Source of the DNA: an uncultured Ignavibacteriota bacterium
GTDB taxonomy: Bacteria > Bacteroidota > Ignavibacteria > Tepidaquicellales > Tepidaquicellaceae
Reading direction: 5' to 3'
DNA length: 6,890 nt
Assembly (NCBI GenBank): GCA_937983305.1
Contig: CALKAJ010000403.1
Span: forward strand, 1-6,890
Below the pieces are notes generated by a model. It was not told where the DNA came from. It saw only the letters and a program-made list of their open reading frames with translations, and made no database searches. Below, in pieces: positions 1-6,890 of the stretch; the first letter of the stretch is position 1, and every line of letters begins with the position of its first letter. A program made the translations under genes and the position numbers.

Positions 1-1919
1 TTGTGCTCTGGATTCCTTAAATCTATCCAGGCCAGTTCCATACACATAAGTTCGAGAAGGTATTTAGTTAATTTGCCTTCATCTTTCTCAACTGCTTTTT
101 TAGCAGGGTGTTTCCTGTTATATAAAAACTTATAAGAATTACTATCAACAATCTTTTCAGAAATACCCATAATAGTTTTTTCTTCTTCGGGAAAATCGAC
201 CGATTCAACTTCTTCAAAAATACCTTTTTGTGGTGGATCTTCTTCAACCCAAATATTTCTTGTCAGTTTATGAAGTATGTCTCCTTCGTTTTCCGGCTCC
301 ATAGATACAAGAATCGCTTTAAAGGAATATTTTCCTTTGTATGGGAAAACACTCCTTTCAATTAGTATTTCATCCAATGAAATTAAATTCATTCTCTCAT
401 TAGGGTTTATAATATAGTTTTCATTATTTATAAAAACACAAACTTCCTGACCATTATCAAAATATATACTAAATCTTACACCAACTTTTTGAGTTTTTAT
501 AGAATCATTAATAAGATTTAGTTGTATTATTTTTATGTATTCATTATAATTTACCCGTATTATATCTTGATTTGGGAAAATAAATTTTTCTAGACTTAAA
601 CATATCAATTTTTTTTCACTACTGCCACCACCACCTCCTCCTCTCGGAATTACACCTTTCCCTAATATTCCTAATTGTCCTGCAATCTTATTTACAAGAT
701 ATAGAGCTTTTTTTTCAGCACTTAATTCACCCGGCATAGGCCCGGAAGGAGAGCCACCATAATTTAACTTATTTCTTAAAAATTTTGCACATTCATCTTC
801 AATATACATTTTCAAAAACCTAGGAATTTTTTTTGAGAAATCAAATGAATAATGTTCTATTCCTTCATGCTCTCTAATAGCATCTTCAAGTTTTTTGTCT
901 AATTTTACATAACCGTATATAGATTCTGCAATTTCTTTATCTGCATATTTTACAGGTATGCAACAAACTTTCATCCCCCCTCTTTGGATTGAAATACCTT
1001 GAATATCTTTTGGAATGTTACCTTTTGCGTCATAAGTAACAATTGATTCTAAGGTGTTATAGATAGGTGCATTAGGTAGTTTTGATTTTTTTAATCTTGA
1101 TATTTTGAATCTGGCACTATCCTTTTCAGGGAATTTAAAATATTTATTAATTTTCGCAATTTTAAGTACACTGTCATATTTTAATTCAATATGTGCTTTA
1201 TAATCTCTGATGATTTCCCACCATGTTTCTTCAACGAAATTCATAAAATGACCATTTTCGACCTCTTCAATTAATTCATCGATAGGTGAAACAATAATGA
1301 TTCTTGTTCCGGGATGTGAAAAAGGAGTAAAAACATTATCCGTAAATTCTTTTAACATTTGTGCTCCATTTTCGTTATCATATGCCTGAACAGGTGATTC
1401 TGTTGTTGTAATTGTTCTAAAGCCAAACCTATAAGAAGAATCATACCTCCGGGTATCATAAAGTATTAAGTGATTTATTTTTGTTCCGTCTTGTGTTTCC
1501 CCGAAATAATTTGATGCACCTACAAAAATAAACTTGCCTCTACCTCTTGCACCCAGAGCATTCTCTGATGGGTCCTTTGTAAAGGCAACGTTTTCAAATC
1601 TTCCCCATCTTTCTTCTACCGGCAGGTCTTGATCCAACTCTTCTGGTTTTAAAATTCTACCTGTTAATCCAGTTGTACCATAATCAGTAAAAGAGAAATA
1701 ATTTAATTTATTTGTCTTTACAAGTTCAAAACTAATTTTCCAGTTCTTTGCGTGAACTTTATCTATTCTTGCATCCCAAGAATTTTGTATTGCGTCTTTC
1801 TGAACAGAGTGAGGAATAGATGTATAACTTCTATAACCATCAACTATCTGTTTTAAATTGTTCTGCCAGTTAATGACAGTTCCTTTTGTGTTTTTGATAT
1901 CTATAGGTATTGTTTTCAT
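1..1919 (-). CDS. GHKL (Hsp90/MutL/MORC-like) ATPase, 3' end beyond the window
   Basis: The first 639 codons are present; there is no stop before the left edge, so the protein is partial. It starts at the first ATG after an in-frame stop, 7 bases after the preceding gene. The N-terminal ~240 residues show a Bergerat ATP-binding fold. The N-box is KDAIQNSWDAR (41-51), with N46 as the expected Mg-binding Asn and D42 where the catalytic Glu usually sits. The G1-like motif is DYGTTGLTG (79-87), and the Gly-rich ATP lid is GARGRGKFIFVGAS (123-136). Residues ~240-390 resemble the S5-like second half of the ATPase module, with RGGMKV at 313-318. A hexaglycine linker (427-432) leads to a beta-rich segment (~436-560) and a charged helical tail. 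GHKL proteins dimerise on ATP and clamp or remodel DNA or protein complexes; MORC and paraMORC relatives occur beside restriction systems. The assignment to GHKL is firm; the exact family and role are inferred. No nuclease domain is visible, but one could lie beyond the edge. Confidence 0.86.
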   Translation of the reverse strand, partial: MKTIPIDIKNTKGTVINWQNNLKQIVDGYRSYTSIPHSVQKDAIQNSWDARIDKVHAKNWKISFELVKTNKLNYFSFTDYGTTGLTGRILKPEELDQDLPVEERWGRFENVAFTKDPSENALGARGRGKFIFVGASNYFGETQDGTKINHLILYDTRRYDSSYRFGFRTITTTESPVQAYDNENGAQMLKEFTDNVFTPFSHPGTRIIIVSPIDELIEEVENGHFMNFVEETWWEIIRDYKAHIELKYDSVLKIAKINKYFKFPEKDSARFKISRLKKSKLPNAPIYNTLESIVTYDAKGNIPKDIQGISIQRGGMKVCCIPVKYADKEIAESIYGYVKLDKKLEDAIREHEGIEHYSFDFSKKIPRFLKMYIEDECAKFLRNKLNYGGSPSGPMPGELSAEKKALYLVNKIAGQLGILGKGVIPRGGGGGGSSEKKLICLSLEKFIFPNQDIIRVNYNEYIKIIQLNLINDSIKTQKVGVRFSIYFDNGQEVCVFINNENYIINPNERMNLISLDEILIERSVFPYKGKYSFKAILVSMEPENEGDILHKLTRNIWVEEDPPQKGIFEEVESVDFPEEEKTIMGISEKIVDSNSYKFLYNRKHPAKKAVEKDEGKLTKYLLELMCMELAWIDLRNPEH

Positions 1920-1926
1920 AACTTTA

Positions 1927-3657
1927 TTATTTTAAATCGTAAAGATCGTTTCCAATTTTGATAATTTTTTTATCAATATTATTTTTTAAAGCCATTTTTA
2001 TATTCCAGTCAGTATATTCACCTTTTAGCATATTCAATATTTGTGTTTCCGTAAGTGGTGCGTCTATTTTAAGTAGCTCAATTATTAAATTAATTGCGGA
2101 ATGGTATTGTTTTATTTTATTGTTGTTTAAAGAGTAAACACCCCATTCAACCATTATATATTTTTTAGATTTTCTTAAAATATTTACTACAGAACCCTCG
2201 CTAATATTTTTTCTAACTTTATTATTTTTTCTAATGTAATCAATTAATAATTTAAAATGAATAGGTTCATTTAAATTTCTCATTGCAGCATCTGTGATAT
2301 CACTTATTGATTTTCCGTAATAAAGGTTAAATAATATTTTATCGTAAATAAAATTTCCCACAATAAAGATATTTTTATATGTAATTGACATAAATATTAA
2401 AGTTTCTCTATTTACATAATAAATTAATTCATCATGTGGTATTTGCGATTTATCTTTAATAATCATTAAAACCTTATCAACTAATATTGGGCTTCTAATT
2501 TTCGAAATATGATTTGCAATAATTTGACAAATATTATCGAATACACCGGAAATATTTTTGATATTTTCAATTAAATAGACAAAATCATTTGCAAATTTAA
2601 ATCTTTCGTCATATATTAGCGTGTTTCTTACAAGATTTAAAAGGAAAGTGTTTTTATGCTTAAATATCTTTTTCGATTCATTAAGTTCTGATATGAAAGA
2701 TTTTATATTTGAAACTGCACTTCTTTTTATTAATTCATCTATTATTTCCTTAATTATTGATTTTTTTTTGAAAATATTATTTCCATAACGTTCTAATATT
2801 TGCCTGGCACGTTCTCTTGTTATATGATATTTTTCTCCTATTTCACATAGAGTGTATTCTTTCTTTACATCATACCCGTATCTCAGGAGGAATATTTCAT
2901 AATATTTCTTATCACGAAATTCTTCTTTTATCCTTTTCATAATTAATTCTTCAAGAGGAATATTTTCATTTTTGGAATATACATAAGTGGTGGTTAAAAA
3001 ATTATATAGTATTTTTCTTGTTTCATAAATAGATTTTTTACCAATATTTTCCATTGATGCTATTTTAGATATATCTCTTAAAAGTAGATCATTGACAGTT
3101 ATAATTTCCGGATTTGATTCTAAATAATGAGAAAATCTTACATTAAAACTTATTTCTTTTATTGAATATAATAATTTATATTCAGGCAAATCCGATAATA
3201 AAATAGACGGGTAATTAAATACTTTTTTAAAAAACGGAAATACATTCCGTAACTTATCTAAAAAATATTCTTCTTGAGCAGACTGACATAATTCAAGCGA
3301 ATTATAATTATTCTCATAATTAAGTTTGGATAAAAGAGATTTTAAGTCAAAGCAGTTATTATCTCTGGCGAATTTTCTGAAATAATCTGATATTTCCTTT
3401 CTGGCCAGTGTTATTGCGGCTAAACCACAATGTAATTTGTTAAGACATATAGCTATTTCAGTATTTAGAATATCAGTTAAATTATTAAGATTAAGAGATT
3501 TACGCGTGATATTAAATCTATTAGTGAAGTTAAAATTATTTAAATTAATTATGTTTAAAAATTCACATTCAATAATAAAATCAGATCCTGTATCTGAATA
3601 AAATTTTGTGCTTTCAATTATTTCTAAAAAGTCATCAATAGATATATTATTTGCCAT
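1927..3657 (-). CDS. Composite DNA-binding protein: alpha-CTD-like HhH, sigma region-4-like HTH, HARE-like winged helices
   Basis: This 576-residue protein has no signal peptide or membrane segment, so it is presumably cytoplasmic. Residues 1-180 are not recognised. Residues ~186-220 match the RNA polymerase alpha C-terminal helix-hairpin-helix, centred on MENIGKKSIYETRKIL (compare NLGRKSLNEIKEVL in alpha). Residues ~268-291 match sigma-70 region 4.2: YTLCEIGEKYHITRERAR, then QILER. Residues ~452-511 look like a HARE-HTH winged helix, as in RNA polymerase delta, with NEPIHFKLLIDYIRK and a WGVYSL ending. Residues ~516-576 may be a second winged helix. There is no sigma region 2, so it is probably not a working sigma factor but an adaptor that binds DNA or polymerase. 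ATG is the first start after an in-frame stop directly before it, 15 bases after the small membrane ORF; the leader is A-rich without a Shine-Dalgarno site. The gene is more AT-rich than hsdR (sample 60-base rows of about 17-22% GC). The domain reading is by eye; the function is inferred. Confidence 0.75.
   Translation of the reverse strand: MANNISIDDFLEIIESTKFYSDTGSDFIIECEFLNIINLNNFNFTNRFNITRKSLNLNNLTDILNTEIAICLNKLHCGLAAITLARKEISDYFRKFARDNNCFDLKSLLSKLNYENNYNSLELCQSAQEEYFLDKLRNVFPFFKKVFNYPSILLSDLPEYKLLYSIKEISFNVRFSHYLESNPEIITVNDLLLRDISKIASMENIGKKSIYETRKILYNFLTTTYVYSKNENIPLEELIMKRIKEEFRDKKYYEIFLLRYGYDVKKEYTLCEIGEKYHITRERARQILERYGNNIFKKKSIIKEIIDELIKRSAVSNIKSFISELNESKKIFKHKNTFLLNLVRNTLIYDERFKFANDFVYLIENIKNISGVFDNICQIIANHISKIRSPILVDKVLMIIKDKSQIPHDELIYYVNRETLIFMSITYKNIFIVGNFIYDKILFNLYYGKSISDITDAAMRNLNEPIHFKLLIDYIRKNNKVRKNISEGSVVNILRKSKKYIMVEWGVYSLNNNKIKQYHSAINLIIELLKIDAPLTETQILNMLKGEYTDWNIKMALKNNIDKKIIKIGNDLYDLK
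2761..2769 (-). repeat. Nine-base homopolymer (A9 in the mRNA) inside the composite DNA-binding gene
   Basis: Nine consecutive T on the plus strand read as AAA AAA AAA, encoding K297-K299, immediately downstream of the sigma region-4-like helix-turn-helix. Slippage here would separate the alpha-CTD/sigma-4 half from the winged-helix half. Runs of eight occur in the GHKL gene as well, so in this AT-rich DNA the tract may be incidental. The reading frame is intact as given. Confidence 0.5.
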
Positions 3658-3672
3658 TTATTCTATTTTATT

Positions 3673-3840
3673 TTAATAATTTGCAAATAATTCTTTACAA
3701 TATTTATTAGACCCTATTAGATATACGCGTTCTCTCTTTTTATTTAGTATTGGATCTATGCTTATTACCTTTATAGTTAACACTAATAAGATAATCACAA
3801 ATAAAATAAAGATCCCTATCCCTAAAGAAATTTCATCCAT
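3673..3840 (-). CDS. Putative small single-pass membrane protein (55 aa)
   Basis: A 55-codon ORF with ATG at 3840-3838 and TAA at 3675-3673. It begins MDEISLGIGIFILFVIILLV, so residues ~6-26 form one strongly hydrophobic helix. The short tail carries NKKRER (33-38) and ends CKELFANY. By the positive-inside rule the C-terminus would be cytoplasmic and the N-terminus outside. It fills the gap between hsdR and the composite DNA-binding gene, 51 bases after the former and 15 before the latter, on the same strand. The ATG is the first start after an in-frame TAA four codons upstream of the adjacent codons; there is no Shine-Dalgarno match, as elsewhere in this window. I recognise no family. Support rests on position, strand, tight spacing and the clean amphipathic layout. 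A chance ORF is possible, because AT-rich DNA easily encodes Ile/Leu/Phe-rich stretches. Confidence 0.5.
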   Translation of the reverse strand: MDEISLGIGIFILFVIILLVLTIKVISIDPILNKKRERVYLIGSNKYCKELFANY

Positions 3841-3891
3841 ATTGAATAATCTAATTTACATTAAATTTTAAAAATATTTTTAATAAAACAA
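3841..3891 (-). other. AT-rich gap after hsdR with a perfect 16-base palindrome
   Basis: This gap between the hsdR stop and the small membrane ORF contains very few G or C bases. Positions 3868-3883 read TTAAAAATATTTTTAA, a perfect palindrome. It could be an operator-like site, but it has no G/C pairs, so it would make a poor intrinsic terminator stem. I see no convincing Bacteroidota-type promoter (TTG, then about 20 bases, then TAnnTTTG). Read-through from hsdR is therefore plausible, though a promoter for the downstream genes here cannot be excluded. Confidence 0.35.
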
Positions 3892-6879
3892 CTATGTATT
3901 CCCTAAAGTATTATATTTGCCTAAGTCATTAATTAATAAATTGAACATTTGACCGGCTAAAAATGCTTTAAACTCAGGATTATCATTGTATTCCTTAAAT
4001 ACTTCAAAATTACTTTCTATATGATTAACCATTTTCTCTTTTAAAACATCAGCGAAAGTTATTTTCGCATTCTGAATATCATTTTTATTCAATGATTCAT
4101 TTATATTTTCCATTGCAGCTTTGTCTTCTTTTACATCTTGCATTAAATCCTTTGTCATTTTACGCACTTTATCTTCGTTTGTGAATTCTGTCCCGAATTT
4201 ATCGTTAAATTCCTTAACAATATTTGAAAGATAATCCATTTCATTTTCAGCTACTTTTTCTCCCATCTCAGTTGAAATTGGTTTCAACTCTTCACCTTGT
4301 TGCAAATGTATAGAAGAATCGCTTTCCCGTTGCAGTTTATAACTTTCCATATCAATATTATCCAAAATCCCCTGTGCCAAATCTTCGTCACGCAGTTTTC
4401 CTAATTTATTTTGCAAATGGTTCAAAAACAGATAAAGCCTTTCTAAATAAGGATTTACAAAAGGAATTATCTGTGCAAGAAATACATACAGTCGAACATA
4501 AGTTTTTGTTTTTGCTCTAAAATCTTCCTGTTGTTCTTCATTCAAATTAGTTCTAAAAACTTCAGCTGCAGAATCTAAAATACTGTGCAATTGGTCAACC
4601 GGAATATTGGAAACCATTTTTTGTGAAAATTCCTGAACCTGTTCCGGAGTATAAACCTGAAAAGAATCTAATGAACTTTGCAGGTCAAATAGTTTATTCG
4701 GGTCTGTCGCATCTCCTAAAATTGTAGTCTCAAAATACGGGTCGAATGATTTCTTGATTTTATCTGCATCATTTACAAAATCCATGATAAAAGTATCCTT
4801 TTTGCCATGAGCAGTTCTATTCAAACGTGAAAGAGTTTGCACAGCATTTACTCCGCCCAATTTCTTGTCAACATACATTGTATGTAATAGAGGTTGGTCA
4901 AATCCATTTTGGTATTTATTTGCAACTATTAAAAAACGATATTCTGATTTCTTAAACTCTTCAGTAATAGAAGCACTTGAAAAATGATTAAGTGATGCTT
5001 CTGTTTCTTTGTTTACATCTCCGGAAAAAGCAACAATTGCTTTATATGGACTTCCAGTTTTGGTTAAATATTTATCAAAAGCTTTCTTGTATTTCACTGC
5101 GTTTCTTCGGCTTCCGGTAACAACCATTGCTTTTGCCAATCCGTTAATTTTACCCTTACGAATTACATTATCCATAAAATGTTCAACCATTAATTCTGTT
5201 TTCATTGCAATGGCATGTGAATGACTTTCAACAAAAATTTTCAGCTTTTTCTGTGCCTTCTTTTTATCGTAAGCAGGATCATCTTTAATTTTCTTAAGTA
5301 ATGCATAATAGCTTCTATAAGTTGTATAGTTTTGCAATACATCCAATATAAAACCTTCCTCAATAGCTTGCTTCATAGAGTATAGATGAAAAGCTCTGAA
5401 TTTATCTTTACCATTGTCAATATATTTATCGCCAAATAATTCGAGAGTTTTGTTTTTAGGTGTTGCAGTAAATGCAAAATAGCTCGCGTTTGAAAGCATT
5501 TTCCTGCCTTTAATAATTTTCACAATTTCATCTTCGTCCGTCCATTCTTCTTCATTTTCTTCATCCGATTCTTTCGAAAGCGTTTCATTCAATTTTCCGG
5601 CTGTATTTCCGCTTTGACTGCTGTGTGCTTCGTCTATGATTATTGCGAATTTATTTCCGGGAAGTTCATCAATTTCATTTACTATATAGGGAAATTTCTG
5701 AATAGTTGTGATAATAATTTTCTTTCCTTCTTCTAACGCCGTTTTAAGTTGCTTACTCCCTTCTGTTATTGCTTCAACTACGCCTTTCACTTGTTCAAAT
5801 TGCCTTATGTTGTTTCGGATTTGAGCATCCAGTACTTTTCGGTCAGTTACAACAATTACGGAATCAAAAACAGTACTCGTATTTCCTTTATCAAACAAAC
5901 CAACCAACTGATGAGCTAACCACGAAATGGAATTCGATTTCCCTGAACCTGCCGAATGTTGTATTAAATAGCGTTTACCTGCTCCATTTTCTTTGGCATT
6001 GCTAAGAAGTTTATCAACAGAATCAATTTGATGAAAACGCGGGAATATAAGTTTTTTTACTTTTTCTTTCCTGACTTTTCCATCGGGCATAATCTTCTCT
6101 ATTTCTTCTTCAATTAGCTGAACATAGTTTTGAATGATATTTGTTAAACGGTCTTTGGTTAAAATATCTTTCCAGAGATAATCGGTTTTTATGCCGAGTG
6201 GATTAGATGGATTTCCTGCCCCATTATTATGCCCCTTGTTAAAAGGTAAAAAGTGTGTATTTTCGCCTTTTAATTGTGTTGTCATCCAAACTTGATCAGT
6301 ATCAACTGCAAAATGCACCAAACACCTGCCTAATCTGAACAGTTCTTCTTTAGGATTGCGGCTCGTTTTGTACTGCTTAATAGCATCTTTTACAGTTTGT
6401 TTGGTTAGTTCATTTTTTAGTTCAAACGTAACAATTGGCAAACCATTGATGAAAACCACTAAATCCAACGAGTTTTCATTTTGAGTGCTGTAATGCACTT
6501 GCCTTGTTACAGAAAATATATTTTGATTGTAGAGGGCTATATCTTTTTCGTTTAGGTTGGAAACAGGCTTATCAAAGAACAGTTTTAGTTTGATGTTATT
6601 ATCTGTAATACCTTTACGTAAAACCTCAATAATACCAAATTTCTTGATTTGATTGTTTAACCGATACAATACTTTGCTTCTGTAATTGATTCCATGTATG
6701 CTTTGCAATTTCATCACTTCTTTTTCTTGTGTTGCTTGCAGAAAATTAAATAGTAAATCTTCATCAACACAATCCACACTATTGTATTGGCTGAAATGCC
6801 TTTCTTCAAAAGCATTCACCAAACCTAAGTGCTGTTTGATATGGGCTTCGAGACCTTTTTCTGTAGTGTCGGTTTTCAT
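3892..6879 (-). CDS. hsdR: Type I restriction enzyme, R subunit (HsdR)
   Basis: This is the motor and nuclease subunit of a type I restriction-modification complex. With HsdM and HsdS it translocates DNA from an unmethylated target site and cuts at a distance, using ATP. At 995 residues it is full length for the family. The HsdR N-terminal PD-(D/E)XK nuclease holds SLDLVVFINGLPIVTFELKN (137-156), with D139, E153 and K155 as likely catalytic residues. The SF2 translocase follows: Walker A HSAGSGKSNS (308-317), DEAH (416-419), TATP (471-474), motif V near NKYQNGFDQP (654-663), and motif VI QTLSRLNRTAHGK (681-693). An acidic stretch sits at ~435-451, between motifs II and III. The C-terminal ~270 residues are helical and charged, as expected for the part that docks on HsdM. 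The start is the first ATG after an immediately adjacent in-frame TGA. No motif is missing and no frameshift is seen, so it looks functional. Partner genes hsdM and hsdS lie outside the window, probably upstream. Confidence 0.97.
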   Translation of the reverse strand: MKTDTTEKGLEAHIKQHLGLVNAFEERHFSQYNSVDCVDEDLLFNFLQATQEKEVMKLQSIHGINYRSKVLYRLNNQIKKFGIIEVLRKGITDNNIKLKLFFDKPVSNLNEKDIALYNQNIFSVTRQVHYSTQNENSLDLVVFINGLPIVTFELKNELTKQTVKDAIKQYKTSRNPKEELFRLGRCLVHFAVDTDQVWMTTQLKGENTHFLPFNKGHNNGAGNPSNPLGIKTDYLWKDILTKDRLTNIIQNYVQLIEEEIEKIMPDGKVRKEKVKKLIFPRFHQIDSVDKLLSNAKENGAGKRYLIQHSAGSGKSNSISWLAHQLVGLFDKGNTSTVFDSVIVVTDRKVLDAQIRNNIRQFEQVKGVVEAITEGSKQLKTALEEGKKIIITTIQKFPYIVNEIDELPGNKFAIIIDEAHSSQSGNTAGKLNETLSKESDEENEEEWTDEDEIVKIIKGRKMLSNASYFAFTATPKNKTLELFGDKYIDNGKDKFRAFHLYSMKQAIEEGFILDVLQNYTTYRSYYALLKKIKDDPAYDKKKAQKKLKIFVESHSHAIAMKTELMVEHFMDNVIRKGKINGLAKAMVVTGSRRNAVKYKKAFDKYLTKTGSPYKAIVAFSGDVNKETEASLNHFSSASITEEFKKSEYRFLIVANKYQNGFDQPLLHTMYVDKKLGGVNAVQTLSRLNRTAHGKKDTFIMDFVNDADKIKKSFDPYFETTILGDATDPNKLFDLQSSLDSFQVYTPEQVQEFSQKMVSNIPVDQLHSILDSAAEVFRTNLNEEQQEDFRAKTKTYVRLYVFLAQIIPFVNPYLERLYLFLNHLQNKLGKLRDEDLAQGILDNIDMESYKLQRESDSSIHLQQGEELKPISTEMGEKVAENEMDYLSNIVKEFNDKFGTEFTNEDKVRKMTKDLMQDVKEDKAAMENINESLNKNDIQNAKITFADVLKEKMVNHIESNFEVFKEYNDNPEFKAFLAGQMFNLLINDLGKYNTLGNT

Positions 6880-6890
6880 TCACTTATTTT

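Noticed and set aside
3224..3240. T6A6 palindromic run inside the composite gene
   Set aside because: It is explained by the codons for Phe-Phe-Lys-Lys in an AT-rich gene; no further signal surrounds it.
1927..3657. Calling the 576-residue protein a true sigma factor
   Set aside because: Only the region-4-like helix-turn-helix is visible. Region 2, needed for core binding and -10 melting, is absent, and the extra HhH and winged-helix domains point to a composite adaptor.
3868..3883. Palindrome after hsdR as an intrinsic terminator
   Set aside because: The stem is made only of A/T pairs with essentially no loop, so termination is unlikely. It is recorded only as part of the gap.
5009..5224. 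Plus-strand open frame opposite hsdR
   Set aside because: It lies wholly within the strongly supported hsdR coding region on the other strand, resembles no protein family I know, and is explained as an antisense shadow.
5530..5580. Acidic stretch in HsdR between motifs II and III as a novel insertion
   Set aside because: From memory, Glu/Asp-rich loops at this place are common in HsdR proteins of this type, so it is ordinary family variation.
5769..6005. Plus-strand open frame opposite the hsdR Walker A region
   Set aside because: It is antisense to a conserved motor domain and has low-complexity Leu/Gln/Asn content; a shadow frame.

Overview
The window is an AT-rich bacterial defence-type locus in which every supported gene lies on the minus strand, so transcription runs from position 6890 towards 1. 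AT richness, A-rich translation starts without a recognisable Shine-Dalgarno sequence, ATG starts and the style of the HsdR protein all suggest a member of the Bacteroidota. This assignment is inferred from composition and style, not from a marker gene.

Layout in transcription order. (1) 6879-3892: a complete, 995-residue type I restriction subunit HsdR, with an N-terminal PD-(D/E)XK nuclease and a superfamily 2 translocase. Its start is 11 bases from the window edge. The matching hsdM and hsdS genes are not visible and would be expected upstream, beyond position 6890. (2) 3891-3841: a 51-base, nearly all A/T gap holding a perfect 16-base palindrome. (3) 3840-3673: a 55-codon ORF predicting a small protein with a single transmembrane helix. 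(4) 3657-1927: a 576-residue protein that joins an RNA-polymerase alpha-CTD-like helix-hairpin-helix, a sigma-70 region-4-like helix-turn-helix and C-terminal winged helices resembling HARE-HTH, but has no sigma region 2. (5) 1919-1: the first 639 residues of a GHKL (Hsp90/MutL/MORC-type) ATPase that runs off the left edge.

The gaps after hsdR are 51, 15 and 7 bases, so genes 3-5 probably form one transcription unit and may be read through from hsdR. Known prokaryotic MORC/paraMORC GHKL ATPases occur in restriction-modification neighbourhoods, and HARE-HTH modules recur in restriction and DNA-modification contexts. The simplest reading is a type I restriction locus with an accessory module of a DNA-binding adaptor, a GHKL ATPase that clamps or remodels DNA, and possibly a membrane microprotein. 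Whether that module assists HsdR, controls it, or is an independent anti-phage system that merely sits beside it cannot be decided from this sequence. The adaptor gene is visibly more AT-rich than hsdR, which suggests separate origins. There are no tRNAs, rRNAs, CRISPR arrays or insertion sequences in the window, and no gene-free stretch longer than about 51 bases.
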